From Diphasiastrum complanatum (lineage: Eukaryota; Streptophyta; Lycopodiopsida; Lycopodiales; Lycopodiaceae), in assembly GCA_029204225.1 (NCBI GenBank), contig MU831552.1, forward strand, positions 62,001 through 126,000: DNA of 64,000 bases, in the 5' to 3' direction. Each line of letters starts with the position of its first letter. Within the stretch, counting starts at the first letter, position 1. The translations under genes were made by a program, and so were the position numbers. The notes beneath the pieces were generated by a model. It had not been told where the DNA came from and did not search any database. It saw only the letters and a program-made list of their open reading frames with translations. This document shows, piece by piece, positions 33,440 to 42,959 of the stretch.

Positions 33440-34354
33440 TTGCAGGTGTTGTATTTGAGGGAGTGATTCCATGATATGGACACTCCCGAATGTGTGTGAA
33501 GCAACCCTTCATACATCACTTCAGAGGGTGAGAGCCAGTCTGCAGGAAGGAAGAGGTTGAATAGGAAGCGACAAGCAGTGCGTAGGGCGTTGTCACTTGC
33601 ACCTATAGTTCGTATCGTTGAGGAGGCAACATGTTCGACCGCAAGTTTGGTTTCAAACTTGCAAAGTGTCGAGCACATTGTGATTGTTGGTGTCAGTGGT
33701 GTGGGTAGTTCATGAAGGTTTGTCACGCCAGAGCACGTGCGTGGCAATGCCATGTATAGAACACCGGAGTTGGAGTCTAGGTCAGAGAGGAAGAGTAGAT
33801 TAGAGCGGAGGAGAAGAGCAAAGATGAGGCTTCTCCCTCATGAGTTGGAGCAGGTTCAGCAGGGTGTTCATAGGGATGTAGTTGATTCAGCCACCATTGT
33901 GAGTATTGATGATGACACTCCTCTTAGAGTAGTTGTTGGTTTGCCTATGAGAAGGTTAGAGTTTGAGGAGGATGTTACACCGATAAGTTTGGGAGTAAGG
34001 TCGATCACACAGGTCTGCTCACCTATGAGAGGAGTAGAGTCAAGAGTGGCAATTTTGTTGATGTCTTTAGGTGCATATTCGACTTTTGTAGAGGTGGTTA
34101 CACTCGAGGAGGTGCGTAACCACCCGTCGTATAGGACACCTGAGGCCGAGTCTAAATCAGCTAGGACTAAAAGGTTGAGGTGTAGATACTATGCGAAGAG
34201 GAGGTTTTTAGGTAGAGGTGGTCCACCAGCACACCGTGTTACGCCCGAGGAGGTGCGTAATCACCCGTCATATAGGACTCCAGAGGCAGAGTCTAGATCA
34301 GTTAGAGCTAGACGACAGAGGTGTATGTGCGGTCGAAGTTCTCTCCTAGTATAG
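33440..34354 (+). pseudogene. Helitron protein N-terminal region with basic repeats, left arm
   Basis: After a likely acceptor (TTTTTGCAG, 33438-33446) one frame reads SEGESQSAGRKRLNRKRQAV, a stop near 33713, then three related blocks of about 33 residues centred on YRTPELESRSERKSRLERRR, YRTPEAESKSARTKRLRCRY and YRTPEAESRSVRARRQRC. Similar arginine-rich tandem repeats precede the Helitron_like_N domain in RepHel proteins of other eukaryotes; they are probably nucleic-acid binding. The frame is then interrupted at 34321 by an LTR. The right arm has the same region at 47960-47270. Confidence 0.75.
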
Positions 34355-35146
34355 CCCTTCCGCCTATCAACAAAGGTTAGATCACTGGATAGGTGCCTAA
34401 CTATGCATAGATGCTACTTTTAGTTGATTTCCTACTTTCTCCCTTAACTCTACTCACCACTATATTACTCCTCTTTATCTCTATTCCTCTACACTAACAT
34501 TCATCATAGTTTTGGTTGAAGAGAAGGAATGGAGAAGAAGAGATTGAGAAGAGAAGAGAAAGAGAGAGATAGAGAGTGAGGGTGGAGGTTAGCCCAAATG
34601 CTCATTATGCTTGCTAATGGAAAAACATTCACTATGGCAAACAAATAACATGGAAATAGAAAGCAATGGAAAACACAATCAAGAGCAATAGCAAGTAGTG
34701 AATAGCAAATGAGGATGCTTCTCTTCCAAAAATGGTAGAGTTTCCTCCTTCTCATTAAGCATGGAAATAGTGTACAAATGGTGCCTTTTTATAAAATGAG
34801 GAAGGCCCTTGCCCCTCAATCTTATTGGCTAATATTAACAATGATCTTATCCATTCATCTTGGACCCAACTTGATCCAAGGGTCCACAAAAAGTACATTA
34901 GAAATCACAAGATTCATGTGAGTCCCAATTTGGACCCAACTCTAAAAAGTGATTTCTAAGTTTAAAAATGACATTGGGCCTCTAGTTTTATTTTAATTAC
35001 AAGGCCCAAGTCAAGTTTATTTTATTTACAACTTCAATTGCGTGCTCATTGGGCCATGCGCTTATACACGTAGGATGCCATACCCTCGCAACACATTTTA
35101 TTGGAGGATTTTATTTATTTACACTTTGTTGGGAATACCCCCAACA
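33847..35146 (+). repeat. 1.3-kb direct repeat, copy 1
   Basis: Runs from CAGGTTCAGCAGGG through the Helitron repeats and the LTR to CCCCCAACA. Copy 2 is at 36543-37832. Because the repeated unit includes Helitron sequence as well as LTR, it is a secondary duplication and not a plain pair of LTRs. Confidence 0.85.
34321..35146 (-). repeat. LTR copy 1 inserted in left Helitron
   Basis: It interrupts the Helitron frame right after RARRQRC. On the minus strand it would begin TGTTGGGGGTATTCCCAACA and end at the TG/CA near 34321. The same sequence recurs at 37011-37832. It is absent from the right arm, so it arrived after the inverted pair formed. Confidence 0.7.
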
Positions 35147-36542
35147 AGACCCATGGCCTGAAGTAGTGCCGGTCCCTCGGCACTCTGCCGGTTTAGTAGA
35201 GCGTTCTCTTGGACCACCTTTGGTGGATGAGATAGCCCGTAACATCTTCCATGAAGTTGAGATGGTCCAGTTTCTTCAAGTCCTTTGGCATGTGGAAGGA
35301 CTTGTGGACTCCTGTCAGCCATTCCTGATCCACCCATGCTTGGAATCGTTTCGTCCAGGGATCTCCAAGGAATGCAGCTCGGTAATATACGCGAGTGACT
35401 GGCAGCTGGTCTTCGACTTTGTCGAAAGCGAGCACCTTGTTTGGATCAAAAAATATGGAGAGAAGGAAATCATCTCATTTTGCTTCAATGCCCATCAAAT
35501 ATTCTAAGTCTCGGGCGTAAGTGGCTGTCGCGCGGACTGTGGGATTGGGGCAATTGATGTAGTGACTGGCGAATGCGGAGAGAGCCCTTCTGGCATCTAC
35601 ATCCATTGTCCACCCATATTCGGATTTGATGATTGGCCAGTTGAAATTGTTGAGTGTGATCTGGTTCAGAGGAGTGCCACATTCCGCCCATTTGGATCTT
35701 CTTGGACATGGCAGGAAATGCGTGTTCACCCGTAACTGTTGCGGACTCGTCACGTTAGTCCTGATGGTCGCAGGGTCTCTCTCAAATAAATGTTGTCGCC
35801 ACTCCAGTTGTGGTTGGAGGGCGGGTAAGGCTTGCAGTTCTTTTCCCTTGATGGTCTGAGCTGAGAATGACATCTGCCAACCGCCTCTTGATGACTCGTG
35901 GGGATATTTGGATAAAAATTCATTGATGTTCTCCTCCACGGACTTCGGTCTTTGGAAGGCCCGGCTGGCAGATATCGTACGCGATCCTTTGGATGATGTT
36001 GCTCGGCCCTGGCTAGTGGTTGCGCCTTGGCTTTGGTCTCGCGTCTCACTGGCCGCATCTGTCTGCCCTTGGTCTTGGCCTTCGGACTCTTGATCTGGTT
36101 GAAATCCCCTTGCTGCCTGCTGGCTATAATCTTGGCTAGTACTAGCTTGTGCAGCGTCAAAATTAGGTGGCGGTGGGATTACTGCGGGGTGGGCTAGGCC
36201 TTCGTTTCCATGTATTTTTGGCACGCCTTGAGGTCTTGCTTGGCCTGGGTGAGCTCTTGCGTTGCGCTTGCCCGATACTTATTGAACTCCGCCTGGTAGC
36301 TGTTGACGGTTTGGCTATAAATCTGCACCTGATGTCGTAGAAGATTCATGTCTGATTGGGAAAGCGGCCTTGTGTCCAGTGCAACTTGAGCTAACCAGGC
36401 GAGCTTCTCGTCTTGTAAGGCTTTGACCTCCGTCCCCAGGCACGTGTTCTCTGCTTCCAAAAGTGTAAGTTGCGTCTGGATGGGGGCAGGCCGTTGGGAT
36501 GCTTCGGTTTGAAGCTCCTGCACCTTTGTGGAGGCCTCAGTC
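35147..36542 (-). other. unique segment between the direct repeats, coding-like
   Basis: Less AT-rich than its surroundings and open on the minus strand in two pieces. It has no counterpart in the right arm. It probably derives from the interior of the LTR element, but neither PBS nor PPT was found next to the LTRs. Confidence 0.55.
35475..36224 (-). pseudogene. unknown ORF, low-complexity N-terminus
   Basis: About 249 residues: a Gln/Ser/Asp-rich first half (QESEGQDQGQTDAASETRDQ) and a better-ordered second half (NEFLSKYPHESSRGGWQ, FERDPATIRTNV, LNNFNWPIIKSEYGWTMDVD, ARDLEYLMGIEAK). It reads like a gag or movement-type structural protein of a plant retroelement, but I cannot assign it. It sits between two copies of the same LTR, which supports a retroelement origin. 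Confidence 0.45.
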
Positions 36543-36562
36543 AGGTTCAGCAGGGTGTTCAT
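36194..36562 (-). pseudogene. coiled-coil ORF, possible retroelement gag N-terminus
   Basis: About 120 residues with heptad-like leucine and glutamine spacing (QTQLTLLEAENTCLGTEVKA, LLRHQVQIYSQTVNSYQAEF). Its first residues lie in the duplicated Helitron sequence, so the true start is unknown. It overlaps the next minus-strand reading (36224-35475) in another frame. Together they may be one broken protein. No domain recognised. Confidence 0.4.
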
Positions 36563-37832
36563 AGGGATGTAGTTGATTCAGCCACCATTGCGAGTATTGA
36601 TGATGACACTCCTCTTGGAGTAGATGTTGGTTTGCCTATGAGAGGGTTAGAGTTTGAGGAGGATGTTACACTGAGAAGTTTGGGAGTAGGGTCGATCACA
36701 CAGGTCTGCTCACCTATGAGAGGAGTAGAGTCAAGAGAGACAATTTTGTTGACGTCTTTAGGTGCATATTCTTTTATAGAGGTGGTTACGCCCGAGGAGG
36801 TGCATAACCACCCATCGTATAGGACACCTGAGGCCGAGTCTAGATCAGCTAGGACTAAAAGGTTGAGGTGTAGATACTATGCGAAGAGGAGGTTTTTAGG
36901 TAGAGGTGGTCCACCAGCACACCGTGTTACGTCTGAGGAGGTGCGTAATCACCCGTCATATAGGACTCCAGAGGCAGAGTCTAGATCAGCTAGATCTAGA
37001 TGACAGGGGCATATGTGCGTTCGAAGTTCTCTCGTAGTATAGCCCTTTCGCCTGTCAACAAAGGTTAGATCACTGGATAGGTGCCTAACTATGCATAGAT
37101 GCTACTTTTAGTTAATTTCCTACTTTCTCCCTTAACTCTACTCACCACTATACTACTCCTCTTTAACTCTATTCCTCTACACTAACATTTATCATAGTTC
37201 TGGTTGAAGAGAAGAAATGGAGAAGAAGAGATTGAGAAGAGAAGAGAAAGAAAGAGATAGAAAGTGAGGGTGGAGGTTAGCTCAAATGCTCCTTATGCTT
37301 GCTAATGAAAAACATTCACTATGGCAAACAAATAACATGGAAATAGAAATCAATGGAAAACACAATCAAGAGCAATAGCAAGTAGTGAATAGCAAATGAG
37401 GATGCTTCTCTTCCAAAAATGGTAGAGTTTCCTCCTCCTCATTAAGCATGGAAATAGTGTACAAATGGTGTCTTTTTATAAAATGGGGAAGGCCTTCCCC
37501 CTCAATCTTATTGGCTAATATTCACAATAATCCTATCCATTCATCTTGCACCCAACTTGATCCAAGGGTCTACAAAAAGTACATTAGAAATCACAGGATT
37601 CATGTGAGTCTCAATTTGGACCCAACTCTATAAAGTGATCTCTAAGTTTAAAAATGACATTGGGCCTCTAGTTTTATTCTAATTACAAGGCCCAAGTCAA
37701 ATTTATTTTATTTACAACTTCAATTGCATGCTCATTGGGCCATGCGCTTATACACGCAAGATGTCATGCCCTCGCAACACATTTTATTGGAGGATTTTAT
37801 TTATTTAGACTTTGTTGGAAATACCCCCAACA
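36543..37832 (+). repeat. 1.3-kb direct repeat, copy 2 (includes Helitron repeats)
   Basis: Second copy of 33847-35146. Its Helitron part (36543-37010) encodes the same YRTPEAESRS repeats with small differences, and its LTR part is 37011-37832. Confidence 0.85.
37011..37832 (-). repeat. LTR copy 2 in left Helitron
   Basis: Same sequence as 34321-35146 with scattered differences. To its right the Helitron frame resumes (AGATTTCAGACGAAGAGG), matching the right arm, so this is the right-hand insertion boundary. Confidence 0.7.
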
Positions 37833-38410
37833 ACATAGATTTCAGACGAAGAGGAGAGCTCTAGATAGGGTTGTAGGTTATTTGAGGTGGGCAGATTGCC
37901 CCTGATTCCAACCCATCATGATTTGAGACGGATGGAGTTTACATGTGGTTGTTGTTCGGCCTTGTAATGGAAAGCAAAAAGGAATAGCTGTTTCTGTTGC
38001 ATGAAAGGCAAGGTGCATTTGCCTTTGATGCCATCACCGCCTTCTGAGCTATTTCGTTTGTATACGTCCTCCGATGACTCGGGAGCTCATTTTAGGAAGA
38101 ACATTCGGGGTTACAATAACTCATTGGAATTCACATCTCTTGGGGTGAATTTGGATAGATCCATCTCCAACTCCGTGGGCGGCGCATACATGTTTCGAGT
38201 GTCTGGGCGGTTGTACCATCACATTGGTGGTTTGTTGCCATCAGATAGGCCTTCTTTTTTGAAGATTTATTTCATGGATGGTGATGATTTGTAGATGGAT
38301 CAGAGATTGCCTCTGAACCCCGAGCTTAGGCGTGATGTTCTCTCTATCTTGCAGAGCATGATGGTGGATGTGAGTCCATTTGCGCAACGTTTTAAGAACG
38401 TTGCGCGGAC
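37833..38410 (+). pseudogene. Helitron_like_N region, left arm
   Basis: The frame resumes after the LTR, then reads CMKGKVHLPLMPSPPSELFR, LYTSSDDSGAHFRKNIRGYN and SGRLYHHIGGLLPSD. This is the conserved Helitron_like_N entry block (a cysteine region, then F..NIR.YN...A..S...). A CAG-to-TAG change at 38292 stops the frame in this arm; the right arm still has Gln. It continues in frame as MDQRLPLNPELRRDVLSILQ to FAQRFKNVA, where sequence jumps past the Rep domain. Confidence 0.85.
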
Positions 38411-39194
38411 CCGTCGAATCAACATGCAGATGACCCCTACCATTGGTCACATGTATTTTGTACACCCCTCCGAAGGGGAGAGGTTCTATATGCGAGTTCT
38501 TTTGGCTCATGTCAGAGGTGCAACCAGCTTTGAGGACTTGCGCATGGTTGATGGTGAGTTGTTTCAGTCATTCAGAGATGCTTGCAGACACAGAATTTTG
38601 ATAAATGACATGAATGAGTGGAGTTGCTGTTTGCGCAAGGCAGTGTCATGGGGCACTCCATCGCATCTTCGTCTCATGTGTGTTGTGCTTCTTTTGATAT
38701 GTATCCCTTCCGACCCATTGGAGCTTTGGAGGAGCATAGAGCCACATTTAGTTGAGGATTATGCGCACGAGTTAGGACAGCCAATAACGTGCGAGACCAT
38801 TTTTGTGAGTCAGGTTTTGGTAGACAGCGCTATTCTTGATGTGGAGTTGCACATGCAGAGAGTTGGAAAGTCGTTGGTGAATTTTGGGTTTAGGGTCCTT
38901 GATGCCGATTTTGGTTCATCTCCATTGTTTTGCGAGGAGATGTTTGTCGACGAGAACCCTTTAGAGGTTGAAGTTGACATCGAGAGATTGAACGTGGATC
39001 AGCGAAAGATTTTCGACCGTGTAGTACATGAGCATGTTGTTTGGAGAGTGGGTGGAATGTTTTTTGTAGATGGTCCAGGTGATACAAGCAAGACTCACCT
39101 TTATAGTGTCATGTTGTCGTACATGCGTGCACAAGGATGCATAGCATTGGCAGTTGCATCCATTTGGAGGAGTTCCAGTTGTTTTCAGGGGTGA
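38411..39194 (+). pseudogene. Helitron helicase N-terminal half, left arm, Rep deleted
   Basis: Immediately after the deletion junction the reading is RRINMQMTPTIGHMYFVHPS, ERFYMRVLLAHVRGATSFED, DPLELWRSIEPHLVEDYAHE, LNVDQRKIFDRVVHEHV and FFVDGPGDTSKTHLYSVMLS. This is the post-Rep linker and the PIF1-type helicase motif I. The Walker A lysine is kept but the motif reads GDTSKT in place of GGTGKT. About 300 bp carrying motif II is lost at about 39161. With Rep and motif II gone this copy could not drive its own movement. Confidence 0.88.
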
Positions 39195-39204
39195 GTTTTG
39201 ACAG

Positions 39205-40140
39205 ATTCTACCAATGGTACCGCATGGAAGTCGGGCACAAATTGTCAATGCTTCGATGAAGTGTTCGCATTTGTGGAAACACATGGAGGTGCATAAATTG
39301 ACAAAGAACATGTGCGTCATGGGCGTGGAGGGTGGCGATAAGGATGAGCAGTTGAGATTTGCAGATTATCTGCTGAGTGTGGGAGATGGTCATGAGCCCA
39401 CATTCGTGCATCGTGATTTGGATCTGATTTCCCTGCCGAAGGGCATGTGTGTAAGGACGCGTGATGTGGGCGAATTGAATTCATTCACATTTTCTGATGT
39501 TATGCGACATTTTAAGGATGTTGAGTTTTTGAGGAGCCGTGCAATATGGACCCCATTGAACAAAGATGTGGATGACATCAATGCGAGGGTTGTTGAGCAG
39601 CTTTCGGGTGACGTTTTCACCTTTTATAGTGCCGATAGTATTGTTGAGTGTGAGGGCTATAATGTCCACCCTATAAAGTATTTGAACAGCCTGCAACCAA
39701 GTGGGAGTCCTCCACATAAGTTGGTGCTGAAGATTGGGATGATTGTGATGTTGTTACGATCGATAGCATCGCACAAGGGATTGTGCAATGGCACAAGATT
39801 GATCAGTGACCGGGAAAAATATAGGGAATAGAGTCCTTATTCCACGTCTCTCTATAGTGCCAAGCGATTCGAACATATCGTTTGAATTGTAGAGGGTCTA
39901 GTTTCCTATCAGAGCAGCATTTGCCATGACAATAAACAAAGCACAGGGGCAAACTATGGACACGATTGGATTGTATTTGCCTCGGCCTGTGTTTAGTCAT
40001 GGGAAACTGTATGTTGAACTTTCAAGAGTGCGAAATGCAGCAAGTCTTCATGTGCTGATTACTGACAAGGACAATTGATTTACGGATGTGGATGGAGTGG
40101 CGAGGTACACTCAAAACATTGTGTATTCAAAAGTGTTGTA
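39205..40140 (+). pseudogene. Helitron helicase C-terminal half, left arm
   Basis: Reads FYQWYRMEVG-like sequence and then MKCSHLWKHMEVHKLTKNM, RFADYLLSVGDGHEPTF, RAIWTPLNKDVDDINARVVE, YNVHPIKYLNSLQPSGSPPH, KIGMIVMLLRSIASHKGLCN (motif V region), and after stops AQGQTM-type sequence and LYVELSRVRNAASLHVLITD (motif VI). A stop near 39829 and shifts near 39850-39900 break it. It is mirrored by 43990-42960. Confidence 0.85.
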
Positions 40141-40320
40141 GTAGTAAGTTTGAAGTGATGTTTATGGTTTATGGTTTCGAGATGCAAGGTATAATTAGAG
40201 TTAGAATTGGAGTTAGACTTAGCATTTGGGATGTAGGGTAGAGTTAGAGTTAGAGTTGGAGTTAGACGTAGCATTTGAGATGTAGGGTAGAGTTAGATTT
40301 GGAGAGAAAATCTATCAAAT
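40080..40320. repeat. GTTAGA minisatellite, left arm
   Basis: Variants of AGAGTTAGAGTTGG and TAGCATTTGGGATGTAGGG alternate with a roughly 60-base period. Mirrored at about 42770-42920. Confidence 0.8.
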
Positions 40321-40640
40321 TTTGTACACAGAGAAGGTTGTGTACACATAGTTGTTTGGTGAGTAGATGTGGTGAGATAATGTAGTTGTTTTGTGAGTGG
40401 TCACCTTCAACTTCCTGCCAGCTTCAACTTCATGTTGCCTTCAACCTTCCTGCCTTGCTGCTAGGTACTATGGAGGTAATTGGTTATGTTAGTAATCTTG
40501 TTTCTGGTGAGTTGTTTGTCATATCAAATATATGACTTTACATAGTTTGCAATTGTCAAATGCAGATTTATCATATGTTGTTAAGATTATGTGTTGTTGT
40601 ATGTACATATTTTTTTCTGACATTCTTGGTGTTGTTGCAG

Positions 40641-40967
40641 ATGTCGAAGATCTACATAAATCATAGGACTTTTGTGCGAGACCTGACGGAGTTATTTTGT
40701 TTTGGTGATGAGGTGTCTCGCAGCTCCAATTTGTGGTTGATAGAAGCTTATGCAAAGTTCTTATTCCAACAACAAAGGAGAAGATGTTTTATGCCAAGAG
40801 AATATCGATTCCTATTAGATGTAGATATGTTACTCAGGAATGTGGCATATATTTGGAGACATGTTAGTGTTGTTAGACTTAGTGACTTTGAGCCAATGTT
40901 AGATAACCTGGTATATGCGCAGGTATTGGTTTCTGAATTATCAGATGACATGATGTCTATTTCTTAA
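40641..40967 (+). CDS. small conserved ORF downstream of Helitron helicase, left arm
   Basis: It starts at an ATG right after TTGTTGCAG, a good splice acceptor, and reads MSKIYINHRTFVRDLTELFC, WLIEAYAKFLFQQQRRRCFM, VAYIWRHVSVVRLSDFEPML and VYAQVLVSELSDDMM to a stop at 40967, about 108 residues. An in-frame ATG further left (40560) gives a longer hydrophobic start that is less likely. The right arm keeps the same ORF with a one-base shift. I recognise no domain. Its place between the helicase and the Helitron's 3' end suggests an accessory protein or a last exon of RepHel. It is unbroken here. Confidence 0.5.
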   Translation: MSKIYINHRTFVRDLTELFCFGDEVSRSSNLWLIEAYAKFLFQQQRRRCFMPREYRFLLDVDMLLRNVAYIWRHVSVVRLSDFEPMLDNLVYAQVLVSELSDDMMSIS

Positions 40968-41074
40968 AATATTGGAATATGAAATTGTTGCTGCTTAGTC
41001 TAGGTTTTTGTGATGAATGTTTTTCAAACCCGCACATTGAATACACGCACAGACACACAGACATACCCTAAACC

Positions 41075-41225
41075 GTGAAAGACTCGAATTTTTTCGAAGA
41101 CTCAAATTTCTCCAGAGACTCCAGTTTTTCGAAAGACTCGATTATTTTTCCAAAGACTAGAATTTTTCCTAAGACTAAAATTTTTCCGAAAACTAGAATT
41201 TTTCCGAAGGCTCAAATTTTAGATA
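41075..41225. repeat. GACTCGAATTTTTC repeat, left arm tail
   Basis: About nine imperfect copies of a 16-18 base unit (AAGACTCGAATTTTTCC). Mirrored at 41845-42010. They lie near the Helitron's 3' end. Confidence 0.85.
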
Positions 41226-41490
41226 TTCGAGATGCGAGATGTGCGAGATCGGTCGTCATCCAAATCATGAACTAAGTGAACGAACCTCAACCGCACTATA
41301 AAGTATTGCTTACGGTCTGAACAAAGTGAACGAACCGCAAACCGCACTGTAAGGGTCTCTCCTACGACTACATACAGTCTGAACGAAGGCATCGGGACCG
41401 CCTTTAGGCCGCATAAGGACCGCCATGTAAGGACCGCATTTAGGCCGCACAGGGACCACCACCACCTAGATAGAAAAATCAATGTCCGTC
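41226..41490 (+). other. inner end of left arm
   Basis: Non-coding, GC-richer, with GGACCGC...TTTAGGCCGC phrases repeated. The Helitron 3' terminus should lie here; CACCTAGAT at 41464-41472 is present in both arms and contains CTAG, but this end is only a suggestion. Confidence 0.45.
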
Positions 41491-41570
41491 GGTAAAGAGT
41501 GCCCGTCGTTGACCGGCAATGGCGGCCGATCTAGGTGGCGGGCGATGATTTGGATATTCAATATGTCGTT
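41491..41570. other. spacer at the centre of the inverted repeat
   Basis: About 80 bases not mirrored between arms. It contains a partial direct copy (GTCGTTGACCGG...GATCTAGGTGGCGG) of the inner end of the right arm, so the two tails may be joined through a short duplication. Confidence 0.75.
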
Positions 41571-41844
41571 GACGGACGTTGATTTTTCGATCTAGGTGGC
41601 GGTGGTCCCTGTGCGGCCTAAATGTGGTCCTTACATGGCGGTTGGCAGTCCTTATACGGCCTAAAGGCGGTCCCGATGCCTTCGTTCAGATTGTATATAG
41701 CCATAGGCAAGACCCTTGCAGTGCGGTTTGCGGTTCATTCACTTTGTTCAGACCATAAGCAATACTTTACAGTGTGGTTGAGATTCGTTCACTTAGTTCA
41801 TGATTTGGATGATGACCGATCTCGCACATCTCGCATCTCGAATA

Positions 41845-42010
41845 TCTAAAATTCGAGTCTTTGGAAAAATTCGAACCTTCAAAAATATTCTAGTTTTTGT
41901 AAAAATTTTAGTCTTATGAAAAATTCTAGTCTTTGGAAAAAAAATCGAGTCTTTTGAAAAACTCGAGTCTCTGAAGAAATTCGAGTCTTCGAAAAAATCC
42001 GAGTCTTTCA
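41845..42010. repeat. GACTCGAATTTTTC repeat, right arm tail
   Basis: Inverted counterpart of 41075-41225 with small length differences. Confidence 0.85.
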
Positions 42011-42103
42011 CAATTTAGAGTATGTCTGTGTGTTTGTGCGTGTATTAAATGTATGGGTTTGAAAAACATTCATCACAAATACCTAGACTAATATTCCAAT
42101 ATT

Positions 42104-42432
42104 TTAAGAAATAGACATCATGTCATCTGATAATTCAGAAACCAATAATTGCGCATACACCAGGTTATCTAACATTGGCTCAAAGTCACTAAGTCTAACA
42201 ACACTAACATGTCTCCAAACATATGCCACATTCTTGAGTAACATATATCTACATCTAATAGGAATCGATATTCTTTTGGCATAAAACATTTTCTCCTTTG
42301 TTGTTGGAATAAGAACTCTGCATAAGCTTCTATCAACCACAAAATGGAGCTGTGAGACACCTCATCACCAAAACAAAATAACTCTGTCAGGTCTTGCACA
42401 AAAGTCCTATGATCTATGTAGATCTTCGACAT
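42104..42432 (-). pseudogene. small conserved ORF downstream of Helitron helicase, right arm
   Basis: Minus-strand counterpart of 40641-40967, starting MSKIYIDHRTFVQDLTELFC and ending VYAQLLVSELSDDMM. A one-base shift near 42240 splits it into two overlapping readings. The start codon and the upstream acceptor are kept. Amino-acid differences between arms are few and mostly conservative. Confidence 0.6.
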
Positions 42433-42769
42433 CTACAACAACACCAAGAATGTCAGAAAAAAAAAATGTACATACAACAACACATAATCTTAACAACATA
42501 TGATAACTCTGCATTCGACAATTGCAAACTATGTAAAGTCATATATTTGATATGACAAACAACTCACCAGAAACAACATTACTAACATAACCAATTACCT
42601 CCATAGTACCTAGCAGCAAGGCAACAAGGTTGAAGGCAACATGAAGTTGAAGCCGGCAGGAAGTTGAAGGTGACCACTCACAAAACAACTACATTATCTC
42701 ACCACATCTACTAGCCAAACAACTACATGTACACAACCTTCTCCGTGTACAAAATTTGACATATTTTCT

Positions 42770-42920
42770 CTCCAAATCTAACTCTAACTCTAGCTCTACC
42801 CTACATCCCAAATGCTAAGTCTAACTCCAAATCTAACTCCAACTCTAACTCTAACTCTATCCTACATCCCAAATGCTAAATCTAACTCCAATTCTAACTC
42901 TAATTGTACCTTGCATCTCG
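42770..42920. repeat. TCTAAC minisatellite, right arm
   Basis: Complement of the left-arm GTTAGA array, about 2-3 copies of the roughly 60-base period. Confidence 0.8.
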
Positions 42921-42959
42921 AAACCATAAACCATAAACATCACTTCAAACTTATTACTA

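Larger units (their letters stand above)
24785..41490 (+). mobile_element. Helitron copy, left arm of giant inverted repeat
   Basis: From about 24785 to 41490 the sequence matches, in the same order and on the opposite strand, 52040 down to 41571. Matching blocks include the GnT-II fragment, the CTGGCCAG units, the gag-like fragment, the Helitron N-terminal repeats, helicase, the small downstream ORF and the terminal GACTCGAA repeats. The Helitron gene reads toward the centre. Arm-specific changes: a 4.5-kb insertion (25675-30160), an LTR insertion with duplication (34321-37832), loss of the Rep domain at about 38407 and loss of about 300 bp of helicase at about 39161. Exact Helitron 5' and 3' ends were not fixed. 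Confidence 0.88.

Noticed and set aside
33847-37832. Simple LTR retrotransposon bounded by two 1.3-kb LTRs
   Set aside because: The repeated unit includes Helitron coding sequence and no PBS or PPT flanks it. Only the 820-bp part ending CCCCCAACA looks like an LTR.
38890-39717. Minus-strand ORFs across the left helicase
   Set aside because: Antisense shadows of the helicase with no domain match.
40080-42920. CRISPR-like spaced repeats (GTTAGA and TCTAAC arrays)
   Set aside because: Units are short, degenerate and lack unique spacers of constant length; they are mirrored minisatellites in a plant element.
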